DNA of 64,000 bases from Siniperca chuatsi (lineage: Eukaryota; Chordata; Actinopteri; Centrarchiformes; Sinipercidae). The notes under the pieces were generated by a model. It did no database searches. It was not told where the DNA came from and worked only from the letters and a program-made list of their open reading frames with translations. Shown here piece after piece: positions 12,050-25,149 of this stretch. The number at the start of each line of letters is the position of its first letter. Position 1 is the stretch's first letter. The DNA lies in NCBI RefSeq assembly GCF_020085105.1, contig NC_058044.1, positions 23,173,206 to 23,237,205 of the forward strand, written 5' to 3'. Both the position numbers and the translations under genes were made by a program.

Positions 12050-13230
12050 TAGCAAAACAGCTCCATAGAAGCTGCTACTAGAAGTCAAAAACTCCACAGG
12101 GAACCTGTTAGTAACACAAGTAAAAGGACTGTATTATGCAGAATAGAATAGCCCTTTTCAGAGTGTATTTGTCATGTAACTTATATGTTGTTTATTAGCA
12201 CTGATGCATTCATGTTACCAGCCTTTTAATGTGGCATATTGGTTGAGTTGGAGCTAATTTTGACTATTTTATATACTGCTGGGTAGTTTAATCTAGAACA
12301 ATGCATCATATTGTATAAACTGAAAATCTTAATCTTCAAATTAACTAATGAATGAATAAATGAATGTCAAATGAATGTAATGGAGTCAAAATACAATGTT
12401 TGCCTCTGAAATGTATAGTGGAGTAGAATTATAAAGTGGCACAAGATAGAAACAATCAAGTGAGGCACAAGTACATCAAAATTGCACTTAAGCACTGCAC
12501 TTGAGCAGATATACCTTCCAACACTGCAACAAACAGGTGTTTTTATGTGCAAGAGTATTATCTTGTTGTGTGTTTGTTTCACTCAGATGTACAGATGTTT
12601 ATCTGTGTCTCAGAGCAGGAAATGACCCAAATAAATCAGCAGCATTTGAGGTCAGTCTTTCCATTTGTCTCAGTGGTGATTTGGTTACCTGTCTACATGT
12701 TTTCCTGTGCCTGTGCATTTCTTTTCCCACCCTAATTCCCGGGCAGAATTCCCTCGTTGGTTGCAGAACTCTCCTTTACTTTATGTTTCTGTACCTCCAT
12801 AAATGTCTATTTTTCCATTTCACACTTCTGCAATGTCTGCAAAACTTTCCCCTGTACACTGTTAGAAGAGCTGAGTCAGCCAACCCAGCCTCAGCACCTC
12901 AGTACTCTTCCCCTTCATCCTCTCCACAGAGCATCCTTACCCAACCACATCCTGCTCCTCACACACACACACACACACACACCGTTGCGTTGCAGGTGTT
13001 TGAGAATGTTGCAAATTGATAGATCTGAAACTGTGTTATGTGGGTTTCATGTCTGTGGTTTGTCTCGAGCATGCAAATGGTTTATTATGTGAACATGAAG
13101 CAAATCTGTTTGAATTTACAATGGATTATCTATTCAAAAGCATTCTTTTCATTGATCTAGTTATCTGTCCAGGATGTGACCTTAACAGGAATTGATGCCA
13201 CCTCAAATTTTGGTTTGATAAGAAACAATA
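12050..13230. other. Intergenic, microsatellite, no gene seen
   Basis: No supported exon. A CA array lies at 12960-12982. Long open frames here are low-complexity, pyrimidine-rich and lack any recognisable family. Confidence 0.4.
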
Positions 13231-13231
13231 T

Positions 13232-13237
13232 TTTATT
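13232..13237 (-). terminator. Candidate poly(A) signal of tnfsf14
   Basis: AATAAA on the minus strand, about 250 bases downstream of the tnfsf14 stop codon at 13485. It is the first canonical hexamer I find after the gene. Confidence 0.5.
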
Positions 13238-13484
13238 CACACAAAAAAGTATATAACAAATTATGAAGTAGGATTATATAACCTGAATATCAGATACTTT
13301 TTATATCACAACCATGTGTTGCTTTTTCACAAGTGATTCAAATACATTTCAGTACAGTATAATTTAGATTACATATATTGTATATATTAGATATATAAAA
13401 ATTCACCACAACATAGGGGGTAAATGAACACACAGAGACATAGAATCTGATCACAATGTGGGACAGAGGCATTTCTATATGCCT

Positions 13485-15787
13485 CTATGGAAATATCATA
13501 AAGGCCCCCATCAAGTTGTCAGTAGTTCCTGGAAGCATCTTCTGTATATTATCCAGTGTGACAAAAATTTCATCTCCCTTCTGCAGTTGGAAGATCCCAG
13601 CCAGAAAACTGTTAAACAGATCCTCCCCATCTGACGCCTTTGGACTTTTCGGGAGCCGGCAGCGTAAACTATAGGAAACATGCCAGAGACGTCACAAAGC
13701 AAACTTACCACGACATCATGAAGACAGCACTGATTTCAACTTGCCTTTAAATACACAGAAGCGAAGCTACAAACAGGTTGCACTCAAGTAAGCACTTGTG
13801 AGCACATGTGCAACAACAGAGGAAGGAAGTGAGGAGGGGCACACTGACTAACCTTTTTGATTTCATAAGTTCTATAGAAACATCATAGGCCTTGGTGTCT
13901 TTCATGACTTTGTGCTGGTTAAGCGAACACTCCTCTGCGGTATTTAATGTCACTTTGGAGTAGAGGTAGTAGTAACCCTCCTTCTCGACCAACAACCGGC
14001 CATTTTTATAGCCCATGTTGTGAGTGATGCCGTCGCCACCTTTATGTACCCACTGCACCACATTGTTCTGCCCTACAGGATTGCTGGAGCCTGGGATAAA
14101 AATGAGAAAAGAAGAGAGAAAATAGTTGTTGTGAACAAAGAAAATGAAGAAGATCAGTTCAAATGAACCATTAAGATCATATATAATATTGAGGTTTTAC
14201 TGCTGAGAGGCCTCTAACCTATAAGTTGAGCAAAGGGCCTCTGTTGGACCTGTTCTGGATGTGGTCGCACTGTGGGAATCTCATTGGACTCTGTTCAAGA
14301 AAGTAGGGTCAGATCAATCAGTCACTCAGCCAACCGAGCATTTGATTCATGTAAATCTGTAATCTTAGTTGCAACATTTTATCTTATGTAGTCAGATAAT
14401 CTTAATTGTTTACAGAGGCATAATAATTATGATAACAGAGAGTAACTCAGTACCTTTAGGTCCCACTTGACTCATTATGGTGCCACCCTGGAACAGAAAA
14501 AAGAGTTAAAGCTCAAAACTCCAACACACATTAGGCAGTGTGAAAGTGTAACCCGTGACTCGGTACCCAAACACATGCATACTGTACACCCACACTAACC
14601 TGCTGGCCAGACGTTTTGGGATTGGACTGGTTCTGGCAGAGAGGATGAGACCCACTGAGGGAAAAAGCCTGCAGGGAGAGTAAGAAAAAATGAGTGAGAA
14701 ATAAAGATTGAACACAAAATTAGTGTTTGCAAGCAAGATGTCAAAAGTTCAAGAGTGTGTAAGAACAGGAAGTGTCCTACCTCGTGGAAACCAAAGACAT
14801 GTACACGTAGTGGAGTGGAAATGTGAAAGTATCCACACGCACAGTATAGATACAAGCACATTATAACTTTAACGGAACAAACTCTTACACACAAAGAAAG
14901 GCATACTGTGATTTGACACAGCAAAAAAAATAAAGGGCCTGAGGCCTTGAATTTTAAAAAGTTAAATAGAAAATACATTTTAAATTTGTTTTTCAATCAA
15001 AATGATTTATTGGTTTCACTTGACCACTGTTTTTTGGTTTTGTGTTAATTAATTTGGTCATATAATGCTGTAATAAGCAATAAGTAATAAGTGAGCTACT
15101 GAGAAATACAGTAGCTGGTGAAGGGATGAGTGTGATGGTTGGTCTATTACTGTCTTTAGCTTCTGTTATTCTAAACAAACCAGGACAGTGTACAGTCTCT
15201 AAGGTTTGACTTTTAAATCGTAGTACATATTGCATAACATGCAGAGTGTAAAACATCAAAGAGGCTGGTATGTAATAAACAGCATTATTTCACATATCTT
15301 AGAAAGGTGAAGTTATATTGTGGGTTTTCATTTGAGTGAGAAAAGAAAGGGAAGTAGAACTAGAGAAAGAGTCCACTTGACACATTTGTCATTAGGGACC
15401 TGTAACCTAAAGAGCACATACCAATGTGTTCAGCTGTCTGCTAGTTTGCTAGTATGCGTGTCTGGTTATGACGTAGAACAAAATAGGGAAATTCTGAAGG
15501 AGGAATTTCCATGTGCTCCAAGCGCTGAGGCTTCTCCCTTCACTCACACACACACACACACAGAAACAACATGCAGACATCAGTCTCACCTCAGTTTTTT
15601 TGTATAGACTGTAGATTAAAAATCCCTCAACAACAAGTCCCAACATGGCGAGTCCCACCAGCAGGAAAAGAAACTTTTGGCCTGCTCTCGCCCACCTCGG
15701 GTTCCTCCTGCTGGGCACGGAGACGTAGTTGGCCTGGCTGTCCACCACAAACACCTGGGGGCATGTACCCTCACCGCCCTCTGCCAT
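13485..15787 (-). CDS. tnfsf14: TNFSF14 (LIGHT), type II TNF ligand
   Basis: Predicted 264 residues. Coding exons in transcript order: 15787-15590, 14668-14600, 14487-14454, 14290-14219, 14090-13853, 13668-13485; phases close exactly. ATG 15787 starts MAEGGEG; an acceptor at 15860/15861 shows that 5' UTR continues in an upstream exon (candidates 16214-16298 and 16412-16510). The cytoplasmic tail holds CPQVFVVDSQAN, which closely resembles VFVVDGQTD of human LIGHT. Residues 39-60 are the membrane anchor. The TNF domain starts near residue 125 with NNVVQWVHKGG and GYYYLYSKVTLN, and ends GAFMIFP. LIGHT binds HVEM and the lymphotoxin-beta receptor, acting on T cells and stroma. The third coding exon is 34 bases, as in the other TNF ligand at 5742, with the same phases. 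In human the same two ligand types are neighbours. Confidence 0.88.
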
Positions 15788-16519
15788 CCCACCAGATCGC
15801 ACTCCACCTGGGACGTTAGGGCTAAAGGTCAAAGGGCCTGATGTGGTGAGGAAGGGATACTGAAAGAGACAGGGTTACAGTTAAGTAAAGCAAAGAGGCA
15901 ACAGAAAGGCAGAGAGATGAGAGACAAAAGACAGGATGGCAGTGGAGAGACAAGAAAAAACAAAGAAATTAAAGACAGGAAGACAGAAACAGATCGAGAG
16001 AGAGAGACATGAGACATACAGACATGACCTCAGGAGTTTTTTTATACTCTGCTTACAGTAGGTACATGTGATGCAGCCAGCTTCTGGGACAAAGTGATTT
16101 CAACATACTCTGACTACTGCGAGCACACAAGTAGACAGCTTCAACAGGCCCAGTGAAATAATAAGAAATGTCCTATTCTCACATTTTGTTCAAGGTAGTT
16201 CAGAAAGTGATTACCTTGGATTTAAATGCGCACCAGATATTCCGCCAAAGTTCAGCCAAGCATCCAGCAGCACAGGACACACACTCCTCTGAAGGTCCTT
16301 TGGGACATTGAATGGCAAAAATGTTATTAAACAATTTTTAAGAAATTAAAATTACATTAATAACATTCTCTAACACACCACTGAGTATTATGACTTCTCT
16401 AGATGTCTCACCTTCAGAGTAAAGAAAATCCTCTTCTGCACCGGGTACAGATTTCTGTCCTCACTCAACTCTTGCGTTTGTTCGCCTGCTGTCAACTATC
16501 ACTAATATTGCTTTTTGAG

Positions 16520-19500
16520 CAAGCTCATGTAAGGAGGAAATGAAGATGACATGGGGAAGAGGCAAAGAGAGAGAGTGAGAGTAGTGTGCATGTGAGTGTG
16601 TGTGTGCATAGGACACTCCCTACGACTACTGAATATAGTTATCGTCCCTCAGCTGACACTTCCTTTTCTCTCTCTTGAATTTCTCACTCTCTGTGTCTCA
16701 TGTTCTGTCAAACATTTTGGTTTGTTTTCCCAGTGTCTGCAGAAAATGTTGTGCCAGTTCCTGAGAAACTTGCGCAATCGCTTTGTCTAGCTGAATTATG
16801 CCTTTGGACCATTTTTCAACCTGCAGTGATTGAAGATGACTAATGTGTTATGCACAGGATTGGAGACAGTGATGCAAATTGCAGCTCAAGTGCTATAACT
16901 AACTAATGTGGCAACATGTCTTTTTTTTACTATCCTCCCATGTTTACGGTCACTGCTTTGTTCAAGAGTTGCTTCACTTTAAGTATTCTTGTCTTCTTCC
17001 TTTTTTCTCTCATAGTTTTTATTATGGGTGATTTATCAATACTTGTTTTCTGTTTTTATGTACATTGTGCTTTTGCCTGCTTTTTTATGCTTGCAACATC
17101 GCACCAAAGTAATTTACATTATATTTATGTGTGAAAAGCTGAGCAGCAGTACAGAAATGTAGGCAATCTGTGTCAGTTATAGATTTGTTCTTTCTTTTTT
17201 GTTCTTCCTCATTCTTTTTGTTCACATGCCTCTAAATCAAGAATTCTGAGAAATGTTCCTCTCTTTATTGATGTATCTTTTTCATATGTGCTGTAATATT
17301 GATATTTCATGTTTTCTTCTCTTTCTCAGCTGTTTAAATGCTGTATCAAATGTAATAGCTGATATTAAAGTATTTGATTTACTAAAAGAGATCATTCACA
17401 CTTCGTTCAGTGTGAAATTCAAAGTAATTTGAAACCAGTGTGTGTGTGTGTGTGTGTGGGGGTTCTTTGTTGTAGGAGGGGGCAGTTTGTTATGACAGAC
17501 TCCATATGTTGAAACTACAATACATACACTATAACACATACATACACACACCCACACGCATGCACACACACACACACTCACACACACACATTGTGTTCAG
17601 TGGAGATAAAGACTTAGGGAGGACAGACGGAAGTCTACAGTTGGTGTGTATTTGTTGCGTGTTAAATGCAGTTATTGAGAGAGAAAGAGATGGACCTGGA
17701 CATGTCTGGAACCCCAGAAGTGAAAGTTATTGTGTAACTACGTTGTTGCATGAATAAAAAATTAAATAGTTTATTTTTATATTTATATTATATTATTTTA
17801 AAATTTTGCAAAAATATTTATTTTTTCATCTCCTCACTTTCCTAGCAGATGTTAAATAATTGTCCATTTACTATTTTTGCACCATTTCCCATTTTGCATA
17901 CATTACCCTGGTTCTTCACAAAATTTGCAGCATTTCTTATTTTCTTCATATTTCCTGTTTGTTGCTCATTCATAAGATAATGAGACTGATGTGTCTATAT
18001 GTCTGGGGCAAATATTTGTTCAGGCTGTGGGTGTCTAACAGTAGTACAAAAGGACCACAGACTACAGCAAATGAAAGGAGAGGGTCCATGGTAAAAAGGG
18101 TGTGTGTCACCAACTATGTTGCATCTCCGGGTAATCAGCTATTTTCTTTGGCTATTGGCAATGCTTTCGCCTGTTCTGAATCTGCAGTGATGAGGCTGCT
18201 TGAGCACCATGGGGAAGAGGACTTGCACTTCAAGAAGAGTACAGGTGTAACTTGTAACATTAATGATAAATCCATTCCATTTAAGTCTCCCAGTAAGCCA
18301 TTAAAGTAAACCAGCATGCACAGTACCAGGGCACTGGCACTGGATCACTGTTCATTATAGAGTCAACTGTAGGCCTTCTTGTTAGAAAAGATTTTGACAT
18401 GTCACAGTAGGAAATGCACAGGTGTAAATAATAAAAATAATTATGGCTGAATTCCATTTAGCTGCTTCAGTTTCAGTGTCCCGGTATTGTGCATGCTGGC
18501 TTTCTGTCACACAGTCATGGCTTACTGGGACACTTTAATACACCAGACACATGGCTAATCTTATTAGTACCATGTGTGCTTTTGCTCCTATGACAAGTTA
18601 AAATGTCTGCTGTGAAAAAGGCCTGGTGAGTGTCTCTTATGTAGGCAATAGAGAATGAGTGAACGAGGGATAGATTTCAGACACAGCTTGGGAAAACATA
18701 ATGCTCCCAAAAAGGGAATCTAGATAATATGAGTGGCTCTTTGAGATCTCATTTAGTAGTACAGTATAATAATAGTATAGTGTAAAAACGTAAAACAAAC
18801 AAAACATTAATAAACTGCACAAAATCAATACTTTCATTTTCTGACAGGACACTTTTCACAGCTATGAAAATGAGTAATGGCTAGGTTTGATTTACGTGCT
18901 AATTAGCAACTATTTACAATATTTACTGTTACTGTCAATCTGTATGTCCAAGTAACCAACAAATTCCTATCTTACAGATAAGTAAAGACTTTCAGAGGTG
19001 CTGTCCTGCCCCTTGAGTCTACATGTGTGTCACAGCTGGATGGCATCAGACCAAACTCCAAGAAGAAGAAGTGGTCAGCACCGCAAGAGTGTGTTGATGG
19101 AATGCATTCAGGTGAGGTGACAGTTCTGAAAAGTTCTAACGTCACATTTATATTTATTTATTTACTTAAATTATTAAGTAGTTTGTTGTTTGCTAATAAG
19201 TACATTGATTTTTTTGTTTACGAAATTATTTCAAACAAAACATGTTAATGTGTCCTTTTCAGCCTGTACCTGATCATTTAAAAAAAAAAAAACAAGATGA
19301 TGTGTTTTACTTCAGCAAGACTGAAGAAATGAAGGAACATTTGAATTAAATCTCTAGACATCTCTTAAATTTATACTTGCGCTTTCATCAAACATTGTGA
19401 CAGTGTATAGTTATAATTGTGGTCTATTTGTCTTATGGGGAACAGCAGTTAGTAGAAAGTTGAATGAGCAGCAATAATTATACTTAAGAATGCTCTTAGT

Positions 19501-20030
19501 ACCAATTTAGGAGTAAAAACAAAATCTACAACAACAGGGCCTTGGCAAGCTTATAAAATTGAAAGCAGTGGCAACAACATACTAGGAATAATTATAATTT
19601 TGTTTACACAATCTATTTTGGCTGGGTGGCTTGGGCTATTATGGTTACTAAACTTCTCACATGGACAATCATTTTGTTTTTTACATTTCAATTGTTTTCT
19701 TTCTCACTTAGATGCTGTGACAAAAAACAACCAGGCCATGGAATCAGAAGTGGAAGCTTCAATAAAAATGTGGCTCCGCAATGCCACAGACAGAGATGGC
19801 GAAAGTAGGGTGTTTATTGTGTTCAAAAGACCTTCATTGCTGTGTTTTATATAAAGAAATTGGTTCAGCATTATTCAGTATTTAATACATATTCTTGGAT
19901 TTGTGTTCAATATTGAATATCCTAAATGTCCTTCTTCTAACCTGGCTGTAAATAGGTAATGTTGTGGGTCTATACTGCAGGTAAAAAGTAAGACCAAACT
20001 AATTTCGTTAGTTAGCCTACAGTATACTCA
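16520..20030. other. Intergenic, only weak exon-like frames
   Basis: Microsatellites at 17440-17460 (GT) and 17540-17592 (CA). Three open segments carry charged, protein-like sequence: 18030-18300 (plus), about 19030-19130 (SKKKKWSAPQECVDG) and 19711-19806 (MESEVEASIKMWLRNATDRD). The last is preceded by a good acceptor (tttctcacttag). I do not recognise a family with confidence; they may be remnants of a transposon-derived gene. Confidence 0.3.
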
Positions 20031-20039
20031 CTAGCATGC

Positions 20040-20290
20040 CCATAGTATTCACACAGTATGCTCATGCTAACAGTGGGCAAATAAACTGTGGGCCCACACC
20101 TCCAGTGAAATGTGCTCATAGTGTCCAGCCCACCCGAGGCCCACTCTTTTGGGCTTGGTGTGGGCTGCCCACTAGGACCCCTTGACTTGGGGCCCACATG
20201 TGACCACAATTTCAAGACACACGCGGGCCCAATGTAGGCAGCCCTCAGTGGCCCCACTTAGGACCCTAAACGGGCTTGTTTGCTGGGAGC
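20040..20290. repeat. Degenerate 'gggcccac' dispersed repeat
   Basis: GC-rich segment with repeated GGGCCCAC/GTGGGC modules in both orientations, unlike the AT-rich surroundings. It resembles a dispersed minisatellite-like repeat seen in fish genomes. No ends could be defined. Confidence 0.4.
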
Positions 20291-20456
20291 GTGTCTGGTA
20301 AGTAAATCTTTTGTCAACTGTCATCCGAGCTCAACAAGGAACTGTCAAGCTTAACAAGTAAGTAAATATTTTAACCTGATTGTGATACCTGAAAAGGGCC
20401 ATTAGCCAAGATTTTATAAATACTGCTGTCACGGTTTCATTCAATAAGTTTTTCTC

Positions 20457-21375
20457 TTAAAGGTACTGTTTGTTTGTTTTTTATACATGTATTAATCATG
20501 TTTTGTGTGTGTGAACGGATTGTAACGGAACTTAAAAAATGAGACCTTCCCTGACTTTCTTGGTTGCCTGTGGACTGATTTCTATGTAAAGGACTTGGGA
20601 TGGCGAAAATCCAAAGGATGTGCACTCCCGAGTGCCTTGCCTCTCTTCAGCCCCTGCAGCGTGCAACAATAGCTAAGTTAGTTTAGAAATGGGGACCCTA
20701 ACATCAACAAATGACAGTAGCTTGGAAAATAGCGACATGGGACACGGACTTTGATGAATTTACTTTTTATCAGACCACAAATGAGACAAGTATTAGGTTG
20801 GAAAAACGATAGACACCACCGGAGTGGAGTGTTTCTGTGGCCGGGGCCCTGACTACTGTACAAAAACACAACTTTATAACTTGATTCACTGATTTTATTG
20901 AAACTGGATGATATTTTATAGAGAAAATATTTTCTGGTTCTCCCTCTGATATCCTCCGGTTGCTTTGCCTCAATGATCTGTGATTTGCGGAGTTTCCTGA
21001 TGGACAGATAGCTTTACTTGTTGCTAAAGTAACCGCTAACTCTGTTAGCTAGTTACCTCAGGTAGCCGTGCAGCTAGCAGTCATATTAGCTGATTCTGCC
21101 CGGACTGGGAGCTCGGAGCACCGGGGGAGTGTTGGTGGTGTTTATACCGCTAGCACAGGAGCTTTGGCCTGCTTGGAGGAGGTTTTTTTAGACCCGGGGG
21201 AGTGCTGGTGGGGAGAACTGGGAGAACTGGGCTCAGCAGCCTCCCAGTATTCCCTGTCGGCCGTGGTCACGGTTTTGGCCGATGCCCAGGATGTACGCTC
21301 AAACAGGATCCTGACTGCAGTTATCAGTGTCATAACTAGCAAGGATTTTCTGTAAACTCCACACAGTACCTTTAA
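20457..21375. mobile_element. TTAA-flanked non-autonomous DNA transposon
   Basis: A 919-bp unit bounded by TTAA on both sides. Its ends form an inverted repeat: AGGTACTGTTTG at 20461, and ACAGTACCT before the TTAA at 21372-21375. TTAA duplication is the hallmark of piggyBac-type transposition. The right half is GC-richer than its surroundings and has open frames on both strands (21068-21355 plus, 21396-21142 minus), but neither resembles a transposase. The element is therefore read as a non-autonomous derivative. Confidence 0.55.
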
Positions 21376-21802
21376 GTTGGATTTTAATTCATTCATATAA
21401 CAACCAACCTACCTGTTGTAGTGGTGATAATGACAATAATAATATTGTTATTATTTATATTATTGCTGTTGTTGATAATATTATCAACAACTTGTGCTGC
21501 AAGCACACACATACACAACTTCGTATCCGCTCGTCTACCAATGTATTTATTTATTTATTTGTCATTAGTATTATATTTTCTTCCATTTGTGTATTTTTAT
21601 TTTATGTAGCTTGGAAGCAGCAAATGACAAATATTTTACTAACTAGACACACACTGCAGGATGCCCACGCTCATTAAAGTTTATTTAACTCTTAATTGCT
21701 TTTGAACAGCTGCTCCACAACCACAAAAGATCTAATTGCACAGTGAAATGCATGTCTATGCTGCAACACCAACAGCTTTTTTATAACGTGGCAACCCAAA
21801 AG

Positions 21803-21816
21803 TTCTTCTTCTTCTT

Positions 21817-21894
<78 letters not shown>

Positions 21895-21924
21895 GTTGTT
21901 GTTGTTGTTGTTATTATTATTATT
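21803..21924. repeat. (TTC)n(TTA)n(TTG)n trinucleotide array
   Basis: Compound array of TTC, then TTA, TTG and TTA units, about 120 bp, 360 bp upstream of the tmed1 start. It explains the poly-F/poly-L open frame here. Confidence 0.95.
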
Positions 21925-22121
21925 AACTTACACTTTAATTAAATTATTAATTGATATTTAAATAAAGCTATTAATTACGACCCATAAATCCTTGTGGAAC
22001 CGTGATATTTGTCACTGCAGAGGCATAAAACAGGAGCAGGTCACTTCCTCACGGAAGTGGGTGTCATACAGTAGCTGTAACGTTTAGGATGGTTCTGAGT
22101 GAAAACCTCAGCCCTACAGTG

Positions 22122-22196
22122 ATTGGAGGAGGATTGCTACTCTTCCTCCTCTGATTGGTCCACAGCATTGCCCTCGTTCGTGGGCCTCCATCCAAT
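22122..22196 (+). promoter_or_regulatory. Three CCAAT boxes of the tmed1 promoter
   Basis: ATTGG at 22122-22126 and 22154-22158 and CCAAT at 22192-22196, spaced 32 and 38 bases, 88-162 bases upstream of the tmed1 ATG. Clustered CCAAT boxes with no TATA box suggest an NF-Y-driven promoter, a design known from ER/Golgi secretory genes. Confidence 0.45.
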
Positions 22197-22283
22197 CACA
22201 ACATCGCAAAGTTCTGCTGCGGAAGAGGGATGCAAAGGAGATGGCTGGACTTAGATAGCCCTGTGTTTGGGAATATCTTCACC

Positions 22284-25085
22284 ATGGACCTTCTCCTGAG
22301 GAACGACGGGAGCAGAGGACGACTGCTTGTCCTTGCACTAGTGTTTGCGTGGTGTTTAGGGTCTGTGAGCTGTTTCGGACAGAGCCTAGACAGCGAGTTC
22401 ACGTTTATGCTGCCAGCCGGAAGATCCGAGTGTTTCTTTCAAACAGCAGTAAAGAATGGTACGATGGAGGTTGAATATCAGGTAACTGTGTGTGTGGTCA
22501 GCAGATATAATCACTCAGTGTGTTCACATTTACATGCTATCAGTTACAGACTTGAAACAGCGATACAGGAACACCATGCTGATGGCTAACAGTTACTAAC
22601 CGTTAACGCTATTCCTTTAGCTAGCTGACATGCTGGTAGTGTATTTGCATATTTATATGAGCCAGCATTAAACTGGAGCTGTGTAAGCACATGACAGCTG
22701 ACATTCCTCCATTAACTTCATATTGTGGGAGTTAACGTGACTAATCTAATAACCACGTACTAGCTCACATTTTTCAGAAACGGCGATAAACTGGCAAAAA
22801 TCCATAACGTCAAGTCAAACTTTATTGATCTTGCACCTTTTGTGCAATATAGAAATAAAACAAGTGCTTCCCGAAAGTGATTTCCGCAGGTGCTTCACTT
22901 AGAAAGATCAGTGATAACAAAATACTCATTTATACTAATAAATGAGGAAGTGAGATTGCTCATAGCAGCTCTTAATGAGTCACTATGTAAATAATAGGCT
23001 GAATCTGTGACAGGTTCAGATCCTGGAAGCCTCTGGTCATCCAGCAGGTTAAAGTCTTGAAGTGAGCTCCTGGTCCTTGCCCAGGGAACAACTAACAGAC
23101 CAGTGTTGGTTGAACAAAGGGGCCTAGGAAGGACAAAACCCCATAACATGTCTGTTGTCTGGCATTTATTCAGGTTTTAGCTCTTCAAAGGTCAAGAGCA
23201 GAATCTTAAAGTCAGTTTTTTTTTTTACAGGATGCTCGCTCATCAGAATAAATTAACACATTGAGTGGTTTTGAACAGTTGTCCCAGAGCCACAGGAGCT
23301 CTGAGTGCACAGTGAAATATCCAGTCTAGTGCTGCAACAAACAATTATTTTCATTATCCATTAATCTGCAGACTATTTTCTCTTTTAATTTGGTCTGTAA
23401 AATGTCAGAGAATAGTGAAAAACGACCATCACAATGACCCAGAGCCCTACGTGACGTCTTGTTTGTTTTGACCAAAAAACAGGCCAAAACCCAAAGCTAT
23501 TCAATTTACTATGACAGAGGTCTAAGAAAATGAGCAAATATTCACATTAGAGTTGCTGGAACTAGTGAATTTTGGGCATTTTTGCTTAAGACTTAAATCA
23601 GTTATCAATTGCTGATTAATTGATTGGCTAACATGTTCAGCTCTACTACTGTCCAAGCTGTGCAGCATTACAAAAATGTGACTTAAAAAAACTTATTTAC
23701 ACAGGAACACATCTTATAATAAAGTCAGCAGTGTGTTTGTTTAGTGGGAGAGTCTCAATCTAAGAGATGACAACATACTCTCCCTTGAAAGGCACATGTA
23801 ATCTCTCTTGAAAATGTTTGACTTGTGGTTAAGACACACATCATGTAACTGCAAAGTTCCTGGTAGCATCCCAGCTGGGGACCTTTGCTGGCTGTCATAC
23901 CCCTCTCTCTGTCCACATACAGTATTTCCTGTCTGTATCTCTACTGTCACTATCTATTAAAGGCAAATTGCTAAAAAATAATCTTCAATAAACAAAGAAA
24001 ATGGTTTACTTCAGAATTTCATTTGTGAGCTTGTTGCTCAATGTGTGTATGTATTTGTGTGTGCACATCCAGGTGATAGCAGGGGCCGGTATGGATGTAG
24101 ACTTCACCATCCTCTCTCCAGAAGGCATCCAGCTCATTATCGAGTCTCGGCGCTCTGACGGAGTCCACGTGTTAGTGCAACCCCACCCTGGCTTGAGTCC
24201 TTGATCATATTTCATTTCATATTACTGAAACAGCGTTATTGGACCTGTTTTATCTTTGACTTCATTTCCTGTCATTCCAGGGTGGAGCCTACGCAGGAGG
24301 GAGACTATCAAATCTGCTTTGACAACAGCTTCAGCCACTTCTCAGAAAAGATGGTGTTCTTTGAGATCATCATCGAAGGTCAAGGAGGAGATGTGGGTGG
24401 AGATGAAGAGTGGGCGGGATTAGAGGAGCCCGATGGAAGCCTTCTGGAGTACAAGCTGGAGGACATCCGGGTGAGATGCTTGTTTTGGGGTTTAGAAATT
24501 AATTCAAAAAAGGAAATCTAGTTCACTATGCAGCTGACCTCTTTAACAAACCCCTGTTGTTGGCGTAGATATGCTCAACCAATGTCTACAAAAACATCCA
24601 GGCAAGAAGAGAGGAGAGATAGTTGTAACAGGTTTGTTGTTTAGGTGCAACCCAGGTCAGATTCTGAACAAAGGCAAAAAACAATCATCTAGCTGACTGT
24701 TTTCAAGTTTTCTGTAATTAATAGTATTTTTGGTCCAGAGGCAAGTACTACAAGAGCAAGGACAGATCTAATCCTGAAAGAAGTTGTCTTCACGCTATTC
24801 ATATTAAATCAATCTCTGAGCCCATCGCCTGTCGTCTGACAACGATTTAGCATTCATGTGCAGATTTCTGTTCATAGAGATTACCATACTTGCATTTCAA
24901 GTTGCTAATCGGACTGTAAACAATGACCGGCGCATGGAAGAGGAAGTCTTGGCCCAGATAGCCGTTATCTCTTAAACGGCTACACCGGAAGCCCCAAAAC
25001 ATTGACCGTTGCCCACAGAGGCTAAATCGTTGTCAGACCATAGCCGATTTAACATGAATAGCGTAAAGACAACTTTTTTCAGGAT

Positions 25086-25149
<64 letters not shown>

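Noticed and set aside
12501-13092. Open frames of 172 and 111 residues between the LINE and tnfsf14.
   Set aside because: Cys/Phe/Leu-rich, no family resemblance, ending in a CA microsatellite; no splice or promoter support.
15320-15819. Plus-strand open frames over tnfsf14 exon 1.
   Set aside because: Shadows of the minus-strand exon, which has the recognisable LIGHT sequence.
21743-21961. Poly-Phe/poly-Leu open frame resembling a membrane protein.
   Set aside because: Translation of the TTC/TTA/TTG array.
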